From NCBI GenBank assembly GCA_029269125.1, contig JARHXX010000026.1, forward strand, positions 1 to 53,567: a stretch of 53,567 bases of DNA. The letters are read 5' to 3'. The notes beneath the pieces are model-generated. The model saw only the letters and a program-made list of their open reading frames with translations. It was not told where the DNA came from and did no database searches. Source of the DNA: Kiritimatiellaeota bacterium B1221 (GTDB lineage Bacteria > Verrucomicrobiota > Kiritimatiellia > SS1-B-03-39 > UBA6053). Below are positions 10,366-17,989 of this stretch, one piece after another (the first letter of the stretch is position 1; every line of letters begins with the position of its first letter). The position numbers and the translations under genes are program-made.

Positions 10366-10883
10366 GAGGAAGATTCCGCTTCATGTTTGAGGGTGGAAGG
10401 CGCCACTCCGAACCCTTCGGGAGCCTCTATCCCCTGATCCCGCAAGATCATGGCAATCAGCGCAAAATGATGTACGGTGTGACTCAGCAAAAATTGAAGC
10501 TCACGCAGAACCGTCGAACCGCTCCAGGGATCCTCCATTTCAGATCCGCAATCCATTTTCACTTTAAGCGCACGGGACAGGTCCTGTGGATGCAGATCAT
10601 TCATTTTTTTACTCAATTCTCCGATCCAAAGCCGCATCGCAACCGGGTCCTGCTGTTGAACGTCCCGGCGGGGACGTTGATCATAATCCACCTTCCCATC
10701 CGCATAACCCTGAAGAAAGAGTTCCATATGGTCCATACAGTGGCGAAGATGAGGTCCGACCCCACTTTGATAAAGTGGCGGGTTTTTATGCGTAAAAATT
10801 TTCGGGGGCATCTCCGTCAAAAGATCTATGGCCTGATCGAGGAAATAGATGTTGTCGAGGATCGCGGCTCTGGGATTTGCCAT
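10353..10883 (-). CDS. DinB/YfiT-like four-helix protein
   Basis: A 176-residue protein of the DinB-like helical-bundle superfamily. The family's metal-binding histidines are visible: GPHLRHCMDH around residues 44-52 and LSHTVHHFALI around 130-140. Members include bacillithiol S-transferases and mycothiol-dependent enzymes, but many have no known activity, so none is assigned. First gene of a tight group with the NRDE gene (13-bp overlap) and the DedA/ATP-grasp gene. The 134 bases upstream separate it from the antiporter gene and may contain a promoter. No strong ribosome binding site is seen before the ATG. Confidence 0.75.
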   Translation of the reverse strand: MANPRAAILDNIYFLDQAIDLLTEMPPKIFTHKNPPLYQSGVGPHLRHCMDHMELFLQGYADGKVDYDQRPRRDVQQQDPVAMRLWIGELSKKMNDLHPQDLSRALKVKMDCGSEMEDPWSGSTVLRELQFLLSHTVHHFALIAMILRDQGIEAPEGFGVAPSTLKHEAESSSCAP

Positions 10884-11017
10884 GGGGTCTCTGGGAAAGG
10901 ATTATGACTTAAATGAAGCAGACAACTATACGGATTGTAGTCGAATGAAATGGCATGTTCCCCACTAAAAAGAAAAGGTATTTTGTAAGAAAGGGATCAA
11001 AAAACACCGTTTTGTGA

Positions 11018-12196
11018 TTACTTACTTAATCTCTCCACCAATGGATTTGCGCTAACACCATGAAAAACAACACTAAGAATAATGGTGCTCATGGCCACCG
11101 CCGCCAGTTCTGGAGCATTGGACAGTTCACGGTTAAGGACCATAACCACAAAAACCACCGAGGCCAGTCCCCGGGGACCAAACCAGCCTATAAAGGCTTT
11201 CTCTTTTAGTTTTAAGCCACTCCCGGTCAAAGAGATCCACACCGGAAGCATGCGAATGACCGTCAAACTGAGCAGGGTATACAGCAGGCCCTGCCAGCTC
11301 AGAAACCGGATACACTGTCCCACCACAGTTCCTCCGAAAATCACCCAGGTAATCAACGCCAGACCATCACCGGAGGCCTCTGTAGAAAGAAATTCGTGGT
11401 GCTTCTCATACTTGCATAAGGCCCCGAAAAACAATCCGCCGATAAAACAGGCGATAAATCCGCTACCCCCCAGAGCTTCCGCCACCGCAAAACAGGCAAA
11501 AGCCAAACTGGCAATGGCCAAAGAAGTGACCTGCGGATGGGACCAGTTTCTTTCCACACAGACCCGCACATACCTTTCACCCAGAAAAGCCAATATGCTT
11601 CCCACAAAAAATCCGATGCCGATTTTTTGGAGCAAGGTGATCACTATCTCAGATCCGGAAACCGACCCCATGTTGACGCTTATGGATAAAAGGACCACAA
11701 TCAGCGGCACACAAATCCCGTCATTTAATCCGCTTTCCACATTCAGCGCTTCCGAAATGGGAGCGGGGACTTCCTGCCGGGTCATTACCGCTTTGCCCAA
11801 CGCCGCATCGGTGGGAGCCAAAATCACCGCTAAAATTGCAGCATCCACCCATCCGAACTGTGGAAACAATAACCGCGCAGCCCCCCAACCCAGCAGGATG
11901 CTGAGTGGCAAACCAATGAATAGTAAACACTCCGGCAACCTTCGGGTTTTTTGAAGAATATGTAAACGGGTGTGGGCCGCATCCCCGAACAACACCACCG
12001 CCAAAGTCAATTCCGCCAGCAAACTCAATCCTTCCGCTTTGACCGGAAAATCCAGCCAGTGCAGCCCCCGGGGGCCCACCAGCCATCCCATCAATACAAA
12101 CAGCAACGCACCGCTGATTAAAGTCTTCTCCAATCGGGCACTCACCAACAAGTAGAGAAAAACGAACAGGGAAAGAAATGCAATATGCGGAATCAT
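11018..12196 (-). CDS. Na+/H+ antiporter, CPA1 family (NhaP-like)
   Basis: A 392-residue inner-membrane cation/proton antiporter with about 12 hydrophobic segments. Family blocks include LGWLVGPRGLHWLDF-like sequence near residue 35, LAPTDAALGKAVMT near residue 128 (the Asp-containing transport site of CPA1 proteins), NVESGLNDGICVPLI near 155 with the conserved Asn-Asp, and WFGPRGLASVVF near 340. ATG at 12196 is preferred because the earlier in-frame start at 12232 is a TTG that adds only polar residues. It is upstream of dinB on the same strand, separated by 134 bases. Role: sodium and pH homeostasis, which suits a saline habitat (inference). Confidence 0.88.
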   Translation of the reverse strand: MIPHIAFLSLFVFLYLLVSARLEKTLISGALLFVLMGWLVGPRGLHWLDFPVKAEGLSLLAELTLAVVLFGDAAHTRLHILQKTRRLPECLLFIGLPLSILLGWGAARLLFPQFGWVDAAILAVILAPTDAALGKAVMTRQEVPAPISEALNVESGLNDGICVPLIVVLLSISVNMGSVSGSEIVITLLQKIGIGFFVGSILAFLGERYVRVCVERNWSHPQVTSLAIASLAFACFAVAEALGGSGFIACFIGGLFFGALCKYEKHHEFLSTEASGDGLALITWVIFGGTVVGQCIRFLSWQGLLYTLLSLTVIRMLPVWISLTGSGLKLKEKAFIGWFGPRGLASVVFVVMVLNRELSNAPELAAVAMSTIILSVVFHGVSANPLVERLSK

Positions 12197-12321
12197 AAGC
12201 ACTTTATACCCTAAATGCCCGTGGGGACCCAAATAGATTGTGTCTGCACTTTTCCGATTCCTCTCCTAAAAGATTCCCCGGCTTTTCTGCGTTTTATGCA
12301 GATATTTAGAACGGGCCCGCA

Positions 12322-12591
12322 TCACCCACAATGCGCACCCCAAACATTGCGGACCCGTTGCTTGAGCGCATCCGGAAACCCAAAGATCATCAACTTGTAT
12401 CCTGTCTGTCCGTTAACAGAGGCATGAATACAGGCATAGGGGATGCCGCTGCCTCTGGCCAACTCACTTAATTCAGAAAGTAAAGCAGACCGCAGCTTTC
12501 CCCGCTTACATTTCGCATTAAAGTCGATAATGACAACCGTTGATGCCGCCATCGGCAGGGCAGCCATTAAAAGGATCCAATATTTTTTCAT
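12322..12591 (-). CDS. Small membrane-anchored DUF3634-like protein
   Basis: An 89-residue protein with a hydrophobic N-terminus (MKKYWILLMAALPMAASTVVII, membrane anchor or signal peptide) followed by a basic domain. The pattern of a single membrane segment, then a KRGKL block, a central GxKLMIF strand and a C-terminal KQRVRNVWG resembles small DUF3634 proteins known from marine Gammaproteobacteria, recalled from memory and not aligned. Function unknown. It sits 126 bases upstream of the antiporter on the same strand and 156 bases downstream of the large 814-residue gene; no strong ribosome binding site is visible. Confidence 0.6.
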   Translation of the reverse strand: MKKYWILLMAALPMAASTVVIIDFNAKCKRGKLRSALLSELSELARGSGIPYACIHASVNGQTGYKLMIFGFPDALKQRVRNVWGAHCG

Positions 12592-12747
12592 ATCTGTTTA
12601 CGTCCAGGTTTTTGGAAAATCCGCATCCGATTCATACAGGAGATCGAATCTCCTGCCTTACAGTTCATACGCACTCCTCCGTATCATACAAGCATGCGGC
12701 TTGCTCAACAGACGGGTCGCGCCGTCGTGTGGCGAAGAAAAAGAAGA

Positions 12748-15192
12748 TCACCACTCAATCAAAATGGTCTCGTTTACATTCCCGATGCGGATGATCGGAC
12801 CGTGGGCGCTTTGTTGAATAACGGGATCCACAACCTCGCCCACAAAATAAGGGAAATGCGGATCACGAAGAATACGGATTTGATCAGTATGCCCCGTCTC
12901 TACCAGAAAATTCAAGCTCGCATTTTGGGCGCCGATAATCAGCAATCGGCGATAAACCCCGTGCATCAGTTGCGGCACTTCTTTGCTTTGTATTACCCCG
13001 TCCTCCCCTTCTTCAAGAAACACCCTGCACTCATTCTGCCAAGCCTGCGCGCCACTGATTTTGGTTTGTCCCCCGTCTACCCGGTTGTACATCCCTTTCA
13101 GCAAGGGTGCGCCCAGCGGGTGCCGTAATTTTAATACAGCCTGTTCGTCACGGGAATAGCCGGAAAAAATATAGGCATTGCGGAAACGGTGGGCAAGCAA
13201 GTATGGAAAGCGCGGTTCACATGCATGGGTCTGGGCGGAAATTCTCCATCCAAACTCTGCCAGCAGCTCCCGAAGCAATTGACCCGCCGGCACAAAGCGT
13301 ACAGGGTCCAGCGGACGCAAAATCGGTCCGCGGATCGGTTTCGGATCCTCCGGATCGAATTCCGCCGTAGACAAGGATCCCCGCGTCCAGGCCAAACGGC
13401 CTTTGACAGCAGAGACCGTGCGGACCTGCCCCTCCTGCTCACCATTCAGGATCGCACAGCCTCCCTTTTCACGGAATCCGCCACCTGACAACATGGGCAG
13501 GTGTGACAAGATCCGTCCGTCCGGCATCGCAAAATCCCCGGAGAGCGCGTCCGCCAACTCCATTCCAAGCTCCTCCAGAAAAACCGACCCCTCCTGCATT
13601 GCGCCGATCAAAATCAGTGAGGCCCCCTGCCCGAGTCGATCCCACAGCAGAGCTTCAGAAGCAGAACCCGGAGCCGGCACCGACGAAATCAGAATGGTGC
13701 CCTGCACTTTTCCCGGTACATCCGGCAGATCCACCACCGTGTTTAACGGCACCCCTTCGTTTATCGCGGCCCCCATAAAACTATCCACATGCAGGGCCCT
13801 CTCAGGAGCGGATGCGTGCACGTCATCGAAAGGGTAAACCCAAAGCAGCGGACCACAGGCATCCGGCGCGGTCTCACGGCTGCGCAAAAGCTGAGGAATC
13901 ACTTCATTCGGCACCTGCAAAGGCATCATGCCGTGGGAGTCATCCACCGTGAGAAAAGAAATGTCACGGGGCAGCGCCACCGTTCCATCTTTTTGTAATC
14001 GGCTCACAGACATCGGCAGATAGATATCGTGGGGCGTCCGGTTGTAGCGATCCAGCCAGGGACTGTTTAACCACCACGGGTCGTGGATATAAAAACGATA
14101 ACGGAAAGTCTCTCCGGGATGACGGGCAATATGACTCATCCACCCGGAAAGCTCCAATCCAAAATCACCATCCAGGGCGGCCCAGGGAGAATTTACCGGC
14201 GCATCGACTCCGAATCCGCCTTCGTAAATTTCCCGTAAAGGCGACGCATCCGATCCCACATCGATGCCGGTCGCCATATTGGTTCCGCGGGTGCGGAGAT
14301 GATACTTCAAAGGAAACGCCCCGCGTAAATCTCTCCAAAAGTTCAGGATACGCTCTTTAATGCCTTCCGAGCGTTCGGGATGAAAATTTTCACCGTCGAA
14401 GACTTCCCCCACCATGGCCCAGGGCTCCAGCGAAAATCCAAATCCGTTGGACAACCAAAGAAAATCAAATCCACAATCATCAAAAAGAGCATTTAACTGT
14501 TTGCCCAAAAAAGTCCCGATCCGGGTCCCCTCGGGAATCCCTTCCGGGTAAGCGGCATAACATCGCTCATCCCCTTTCAGCACCGCTTCACAGGAAACAA
14601 ACTGCTCTTTAAACAACGGACCGTCTCCCAGGATTTCCCGATGCCAGTCAAATTTAAACCGGGACTTTGCAAACTCGGGTCCAATATCAAACGTATCTCC
14701 CACCCAAATATCCAATCCACTTATCTCCCTCCCGATTCGTTTAAGATCCGACACCAAATCACGAAGCCACCGGTAGGTGAATACGGCGGGGCATTCGCGA
14801 TACAGGTAGGCACGATTATGAATCCCTTTCCCTTCCGGATCCCATTCCGAACCGTTCAGCCCCAATCCCCCATGATCAGGAACCCCGCGCTTCCCCGAAG
14901 GCAGGGTCGCGTCCCAATGATGTTTATTCGGCGCTCCATGATAACGCGCCCACTCAAATTCGGTTTCCAGATTTCCGTCGTATTCGAGCGATTCAGATCC
15001 TTCCGCAATCCATAACATCACCGAGATCGTTTCGGCATGACGCCACAACGGACGCCATTGCTCAAACAACTCACGAATCACCCGCTCCCGGGTTTCAGGT
15101 GAATTGTCGAAGAAAGGTTTCAAACTCATTTCAAGCTGAATGTCCCGGAAGTTCCATCCGGCAGGCGTGGGAAAATTTGGGTGGGAAAGCAT
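12748..15192 (-). CDS. Large unrecognised protein, possible glycoside hydrolase
   Basis: An 814-residue cytoplasmic protein (no signal peptide). I do not recognise a named family. What is visible: an N-terminal half (residues 15-400) rich in Trp, Asp and Glu, with loops such as LDIWVGDTFDIGP near 175, CGFDFLWLSNGFGF near 240 and YHLRTRGTNMATGIDVGSD near 300. These recall the beta-strand ends of a TIM-barrel glycosidase. A second half (residues 430-800) shows alternating glycine-rich beta segments with no clear membrane parts. It follows the FucI/AraA-like isomerase gene by 96 bases on the same strand, so a sugar-related role, perhaps releasing the sugar that the isomerase uses, is likely. This is inference from context. 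Confidence 0.6.
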   Translation of the reverse strand: MLSHPNFPTPAGWNFRDIQLEMSLKPFFDNSPETRERVIRELFEQWRPLWRHAETISVMLWIAEGSESLEYDGNLETEFEWARYHGAPNKHHWDATLPSGKRGVPDHGGLGLNGSEWDPEGKGIHNRAYLYRECPAVFTYRWLRDLVSDLKRIGREISGLDIWVGDTFDIGPEFAKSRFKFDWHREILGDGPLFKEQFVSCEAVLKGDERCYAAYPEGIPEGTRIGTFLGKQLNALFDDCGFDFLWLSNGFGFSLEPWAMVGEVFDGENFHPERSEGIKERILNFWRDLRGAFPLKYHLRTRGTNMATGIDVGSDASPLREIYEGGFGVDAPVNSPWAALDGDFGLELSGWMSHIARHPGETFRYRFYIHDPWWLNSPWLDRYNRTPHDIYLPMSVSRLQKDGTVALPRDISFLTVDDSHGMMPLQVPNEVIPQLLRSRETAPDACGPLLWVYPFDDVHASAPERALHVDSFMGAAINEGVPLNTVVDLPDVPGKVQGTILISSVPAPGSASEALLWDRLGQGASLILIGAMQEGSVFLEELGMELADALSGDFAMPDGRILSHLPMLSGGGFREKGGCAILNGEQEGQVRTVSAVKGRLAWTRGSLSTAEFDPEDPKPIRGPILRPLDPVRFVPAGQLLRELLAEFGWRISAQTHACEPRFPYLLAHRFRNAYIFSGYSRDEQAVLKLRHPLGAPLLKGMYNRVDGGQTKISGAQAWQNECRVFLEEGEDGVIQSKEVPQLMHGVYRRLLIIGAQNASLNFLVETGHTDQIRILRDPHFPYFVGEVVDPVIQQSAHGPIIRIGNVNETILIEW

Positions 15193-15288
15193 GGGATTAG
15201 TGAATTTCAGATTTCAGTTCTCATCAATAGACTCATTTTCCGATCCAAATGACAAGTGACGAATGACCCGGCGAAGTCACACGGGATC

Positions 15289-16752
15289 TTATTCCTCTCT
15301 GACCACCGCATATTCAATGTCCAGAATTTCAGCAATACGAACCAAATCTTCGGCATGATGGCCAATCCCGAGCGCAAAATGATGGGTCGGACCTTCGGCC
15401 GCCCAGTCGCAGAGAAACTTGCGGACATCTTTTCCGAAGCGGCCATGGGTATTGGTATTGCCGGTAGGCGGAATGGGAAAGTCTTCGGACTGCCCTTCGG
15501 CGATCACAAATTTAAATCCGCCCACCGCATTTTGTCCAATACTCAACATGGTAATCGGCCCGGTCTTAATTTTAAATTCAACCCCGACACCCGACCCGGG
15601 TTTGCCGTGGTATTTGATGAGGCTGCGCAACACCGGACGTCCATCGGCAATATTTATATGATGCGGTCCATCGTGTCCGACCAAAATCGTGTCCTGCGCA
15701 AAATCTACCGGATGAAATTCTGCAAAACTGCCGCCAATTCCCAGACGATCCATAATCAGCATGGCCAAACAGGTTTTGATATCAAACTCTCCGCACATCG
15801 GAAATCCCGCACCGGTCAATAACGAGTTACCCACAATCAGATTGGTCACCAACTTACGCATTTGCGACCCCTCGTCCGCCTCATAATAATACGCGAGACC
15901 CGTCAGATTCTTTTCATCGATCAGTCCTTCCAGGGCCACCATGGTTTTGGCCGCCATTTGCAGGTCCTCCGGAGTGGCCTTGCGGGTAATGGGATCAGAA
16001 ATCGGATCGGGAAAATCAAAGAACCCTTCTATCTCTTTGAGCTTTTCTGCAATCTGCGCCCCGGTCGCCGCTTCGAAATGACGCATCAGATCGTGCGGTT
16101 CAATCAGCGGAATATGACAACCGAAAGTTGCGGTGACCGCTGTGGGATCCGTGTGCATATCCAACATGGATTCCAACACATGCCCCATCAATCCAAAACG
16201 TCCCCTGCGAAGATCATGCAGGGCCTTGGCAATGTTACACCAGCGGGAAATTTCCGCATCCGCAACCGGGTCCCCCTCTTCGTGACCCAGAATCACCGGT
16301 GGCGGCTTTTTACCCATGCGAATGGCGACGCCGGTAAACTCCGGCACCGAGCAAAAGTCGTCATTGCACAGCTGCATATACGTGCTGCCGTTGACATAAT
16401 CCATGGCTTTCAGGGGCTGTAACGCGACCAGCACAATTGGCACATTCAGATTGCGGATCAATACCCCGAAAGTGGAGGAAGTGGCGTATGTGACCATGTC
16501 CACAAACAATAAATCCAAATCTGCCGCCTGGACTTTTGGCAATTCATCGTATGCCGCGGTGGCGGTATCCACCACCGAAAACATTTCAACTTCCGCTCCA
16601 TTCGCAGTGACCCGATCTCCCAACACCTTCATTTTCCGATACATTTCATCGAGGAGCCCCTCAAATTGGTCCCAATACGTGTGGTGGCCAACCCCAATGA
16701 TTCCGATGCGGGCGTGTAGAGGATTTCGACGGGAGATGTGCGGAGTAGTCAT
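15289..16752 (-). CDS. L-fucose/L-arabinose isomerase-fold protein
   Basis: A 487-residue soluble protein of the FucI/AraA-fold superfamily, which isomerises aldoses and ketoses with a Mn2+-type metal. The N-terminal Rossmann-like part carries RIGIIGVGHHTYWDQFEGL near residue 15 and DLLFVDMVTYATSS near 80. The catalytic region includes MCGEFDIKTCLAM near residue 330, LVGHDGPHHINIAD near 375, and a C-terminal GPTHHFALGIGHHAEDLVRIAEILDIEYAVV that parallels the metal-binding end of AraA. It is only distantly similar to the bona fide AraA at 20-1489, so the substrate is probably another sugar. Likely operon with the 814-residue protein downstream. The ATG at 16752 lacks a strong ribosome binding site. 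Confidence 0.8.
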   Translation of the reverse strand: MTTPHISRRNPLHARIGIIGVGHHTYWDQFEGLLDEMYRKMKVLGDRVTANGAEVEMFSVVDTATAAYDELPKVQAADLDLLFVDMVTYATSSTFGVLIRNLNVPIVLVALQPLKAMDYVNGSTYMQLCNDDFCSVPEFTGVAIRMGKKPPPVILGHEEGDPVADAEISRWCNIAKALHDLRRGRFGLMGHVLESMLDMHTDPTAVTATFGCHIPLIEPHDLMRHFEAATGAQIAEKLKEIEGFFDFPDPISDPITRKATPEDLQMAAKTMVALEGLIDEKNLTGLAYYYEADEGSQMRKLVTNLIVGNSLLTGAGFPMCGEFDIKTCLAMLIMDRLGIGGSFAEFHPVDFAQDTILVGHDGPHHINIADGRPVLRSLIKYHGKPGSGVGVEFKIKTGPITMLSIGQNAVGGFKFVIAEGQSEDFPIPPTGNTNTHGRFGKDVRKFLCDWAAEGPTHHFALGIGHHAEDLVRIAEILDIEYAVVREE

Positions 16753-16811
16753 AGCAGGGAGTACCGGGGGTTAGAGGTCAGAAATTATACAGCATACCAG
16801 TAAGTTCATTA

Positions 16812-16843
16812 TTTGAAATTATATGCTATCAAACCTTTGATAT
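16812..16843. promoter_or_regulatory. Candidate operator region upstream of the isomerase-like gene
   Basis: TTTGA and TCAAA face each other across 12 bases (16812-16833), and TTTGATAT follows at 16836-16843. TTTGATAT is the half-site of the perfect palindrome in front of the GH3 gene at 23324. The element lies about 60-90 bases upstream of the isomerase-like start codon, in an AT-rich stretch suitable for a promoter. A shared regulator is possible but not shown. Confidence 0.2.
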
Positions 16844-16934
16844 GTAAATCACAAAAACATATTATCCCTTCAAAAAATTGAGAGTTACGCTGATTAATAC
16901 TCTGCACCCGTCACAAGGGCAGCGCGCTTAAAGC

Positions 16935-17759
16935 TCAACCCCTCCGCCGAAGAGAAATCATTACCGCCAGACTCCCCATAAACACAAAAGCCAAGGTGCC
17001 CGGCTCCGGAATGGGAGTCACGCTGGCATAACTCGTGCCCACCCGGACTTCATCCACCGACCAGACAGCAGGATGATTGTACTGGGTATCCAGGTAAAGG
17101 GCGGTGGCATCCGTAAGATATCCCCCCGCATCCGTGAGTGTAGCCGTCAAGGGGGCCGCCCCTCCGAATGAAGCACTGTCCGGATTCACCCACATTCTCG
17201 CATCTCCGGCATGCGCCCCTCTGGGGATGTATTCCACTACCACAAATAAAGTATCTGCGGTGGTGTATTCCACCGTGTCTCTGACAGCAGTCGCGATCCC
17301 CTTATTCGAACCGTCCAAGCCCACATTATACGCAGAAGCTTTGTCTTCATCCACGGCAATACTGAATGTGCCCCCACTCTTACCTCCCGTTCCCAAAGAA
17401 AAAACGGATCGGTTACTGGAATCTGGCGTCAACCCCGTCAGGTCATCGACCTTGAACAAAAAAGAGTAATACAATGTGGCGCCGGTAGATGAACCGGTGG
17501 CGGCAAATGAAAGAGTATAATCACTGTTATCATCCCCATCCAGAGTAAATTTATTGCCGGTGGAAGGGGCAAGTTCCGCGGGGGCCGTCAAAGATCCTGC
17601 CGTTATCGCATCGTCTCCGGATCCCCCCCACCCCGAAGGAGTCACATTCGTCCCCACCCCGTCTGAAAAAGAACTACTCACTAAAAGTGCAGCATGGAGT
17701 GTGGATCCCTGAAAAATTCCCAGGAGAGCCAGAAAGATCATCGCGTTAAATTTTTTCAT
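16935..17759 (-). CDS. PEP-CTERM surface protein
   Basis: A 274-residue exported protein with a signal peptide (residues 1-23, MKKFNAMIFLALLG to the Ala-rich cleavage region). The Ser/Gly/Thr-rich middle is of jelly-roll (LamG/concanavalin-like) character. The C-terminal sorting signal is PIPEPGTLAFVFMGSLAVMI followed by SLRRRG. PEP-CTERM signals are recognised by an exosortase and are linked to exopolysaccharide in biofilm-forming bacteria; no exosortase gene is in this window. The middle shares layout with the PEP-CTERM proteins at 39515 and 47798 but is clearly a different sequence. It is monocistronic and divergent from the large secreted protein gene. Confidence 0.85.
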   Translation of the reverse strand: MKKFNAMIFLALLGIFQGSTLHAALLVSSSFSDGVGTNVTPSGWGGSGDDAITAGSLTAPAELAPSTGNKFTLDGDDNSDYTLSFAATGSSTGATLYYSFLFKVDDLTGLTPDSSNRSVFSLGTGGKSGGTFSIAVDEDKASAYNVGLDGSNKGIATAVRDTVEYTTADTLFVVVEYIPRGAHAGDARMWVNPDSASFGGAAPLTATLTDAGGYLTDATALYLDTQYNHPAVWSVDEVRVGTSYASVTPIPEPGTLAFVFMGSLAVMISLRRRG

Positions 17760-17989
17760 TATATCATAAACCTTTGGTTAATTTATAACTTCAACTTAGC
17801 AGTCAAAGGATAAAAATACTTGTGATATACCTTGGATATTTATGTGGTATTTTGACCTCCCCGGTAAATCCACCTTACAAATATCCGGAGAATCTTCAGG
17901 GGAAAGTTTCCCTTTATAAGTTGCAAGCCCCGCTATTTTCACGTCATAGTTTGGTGCGATTTCGCATGAACTTTGAATGGAGCACCAAC

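Noticed and set aside
10898..11017. Terminator of the antiporter gene around an AAAAC/GTTTTTT stretch
   Set aside because: Stem is too short and imperfect to call.
11082..11954. 290-codon frame antisense to the Na+/H+ antiporter gene
   Set aside because: Shadow frame; the opposite strand encodes a clear membrane transporter.
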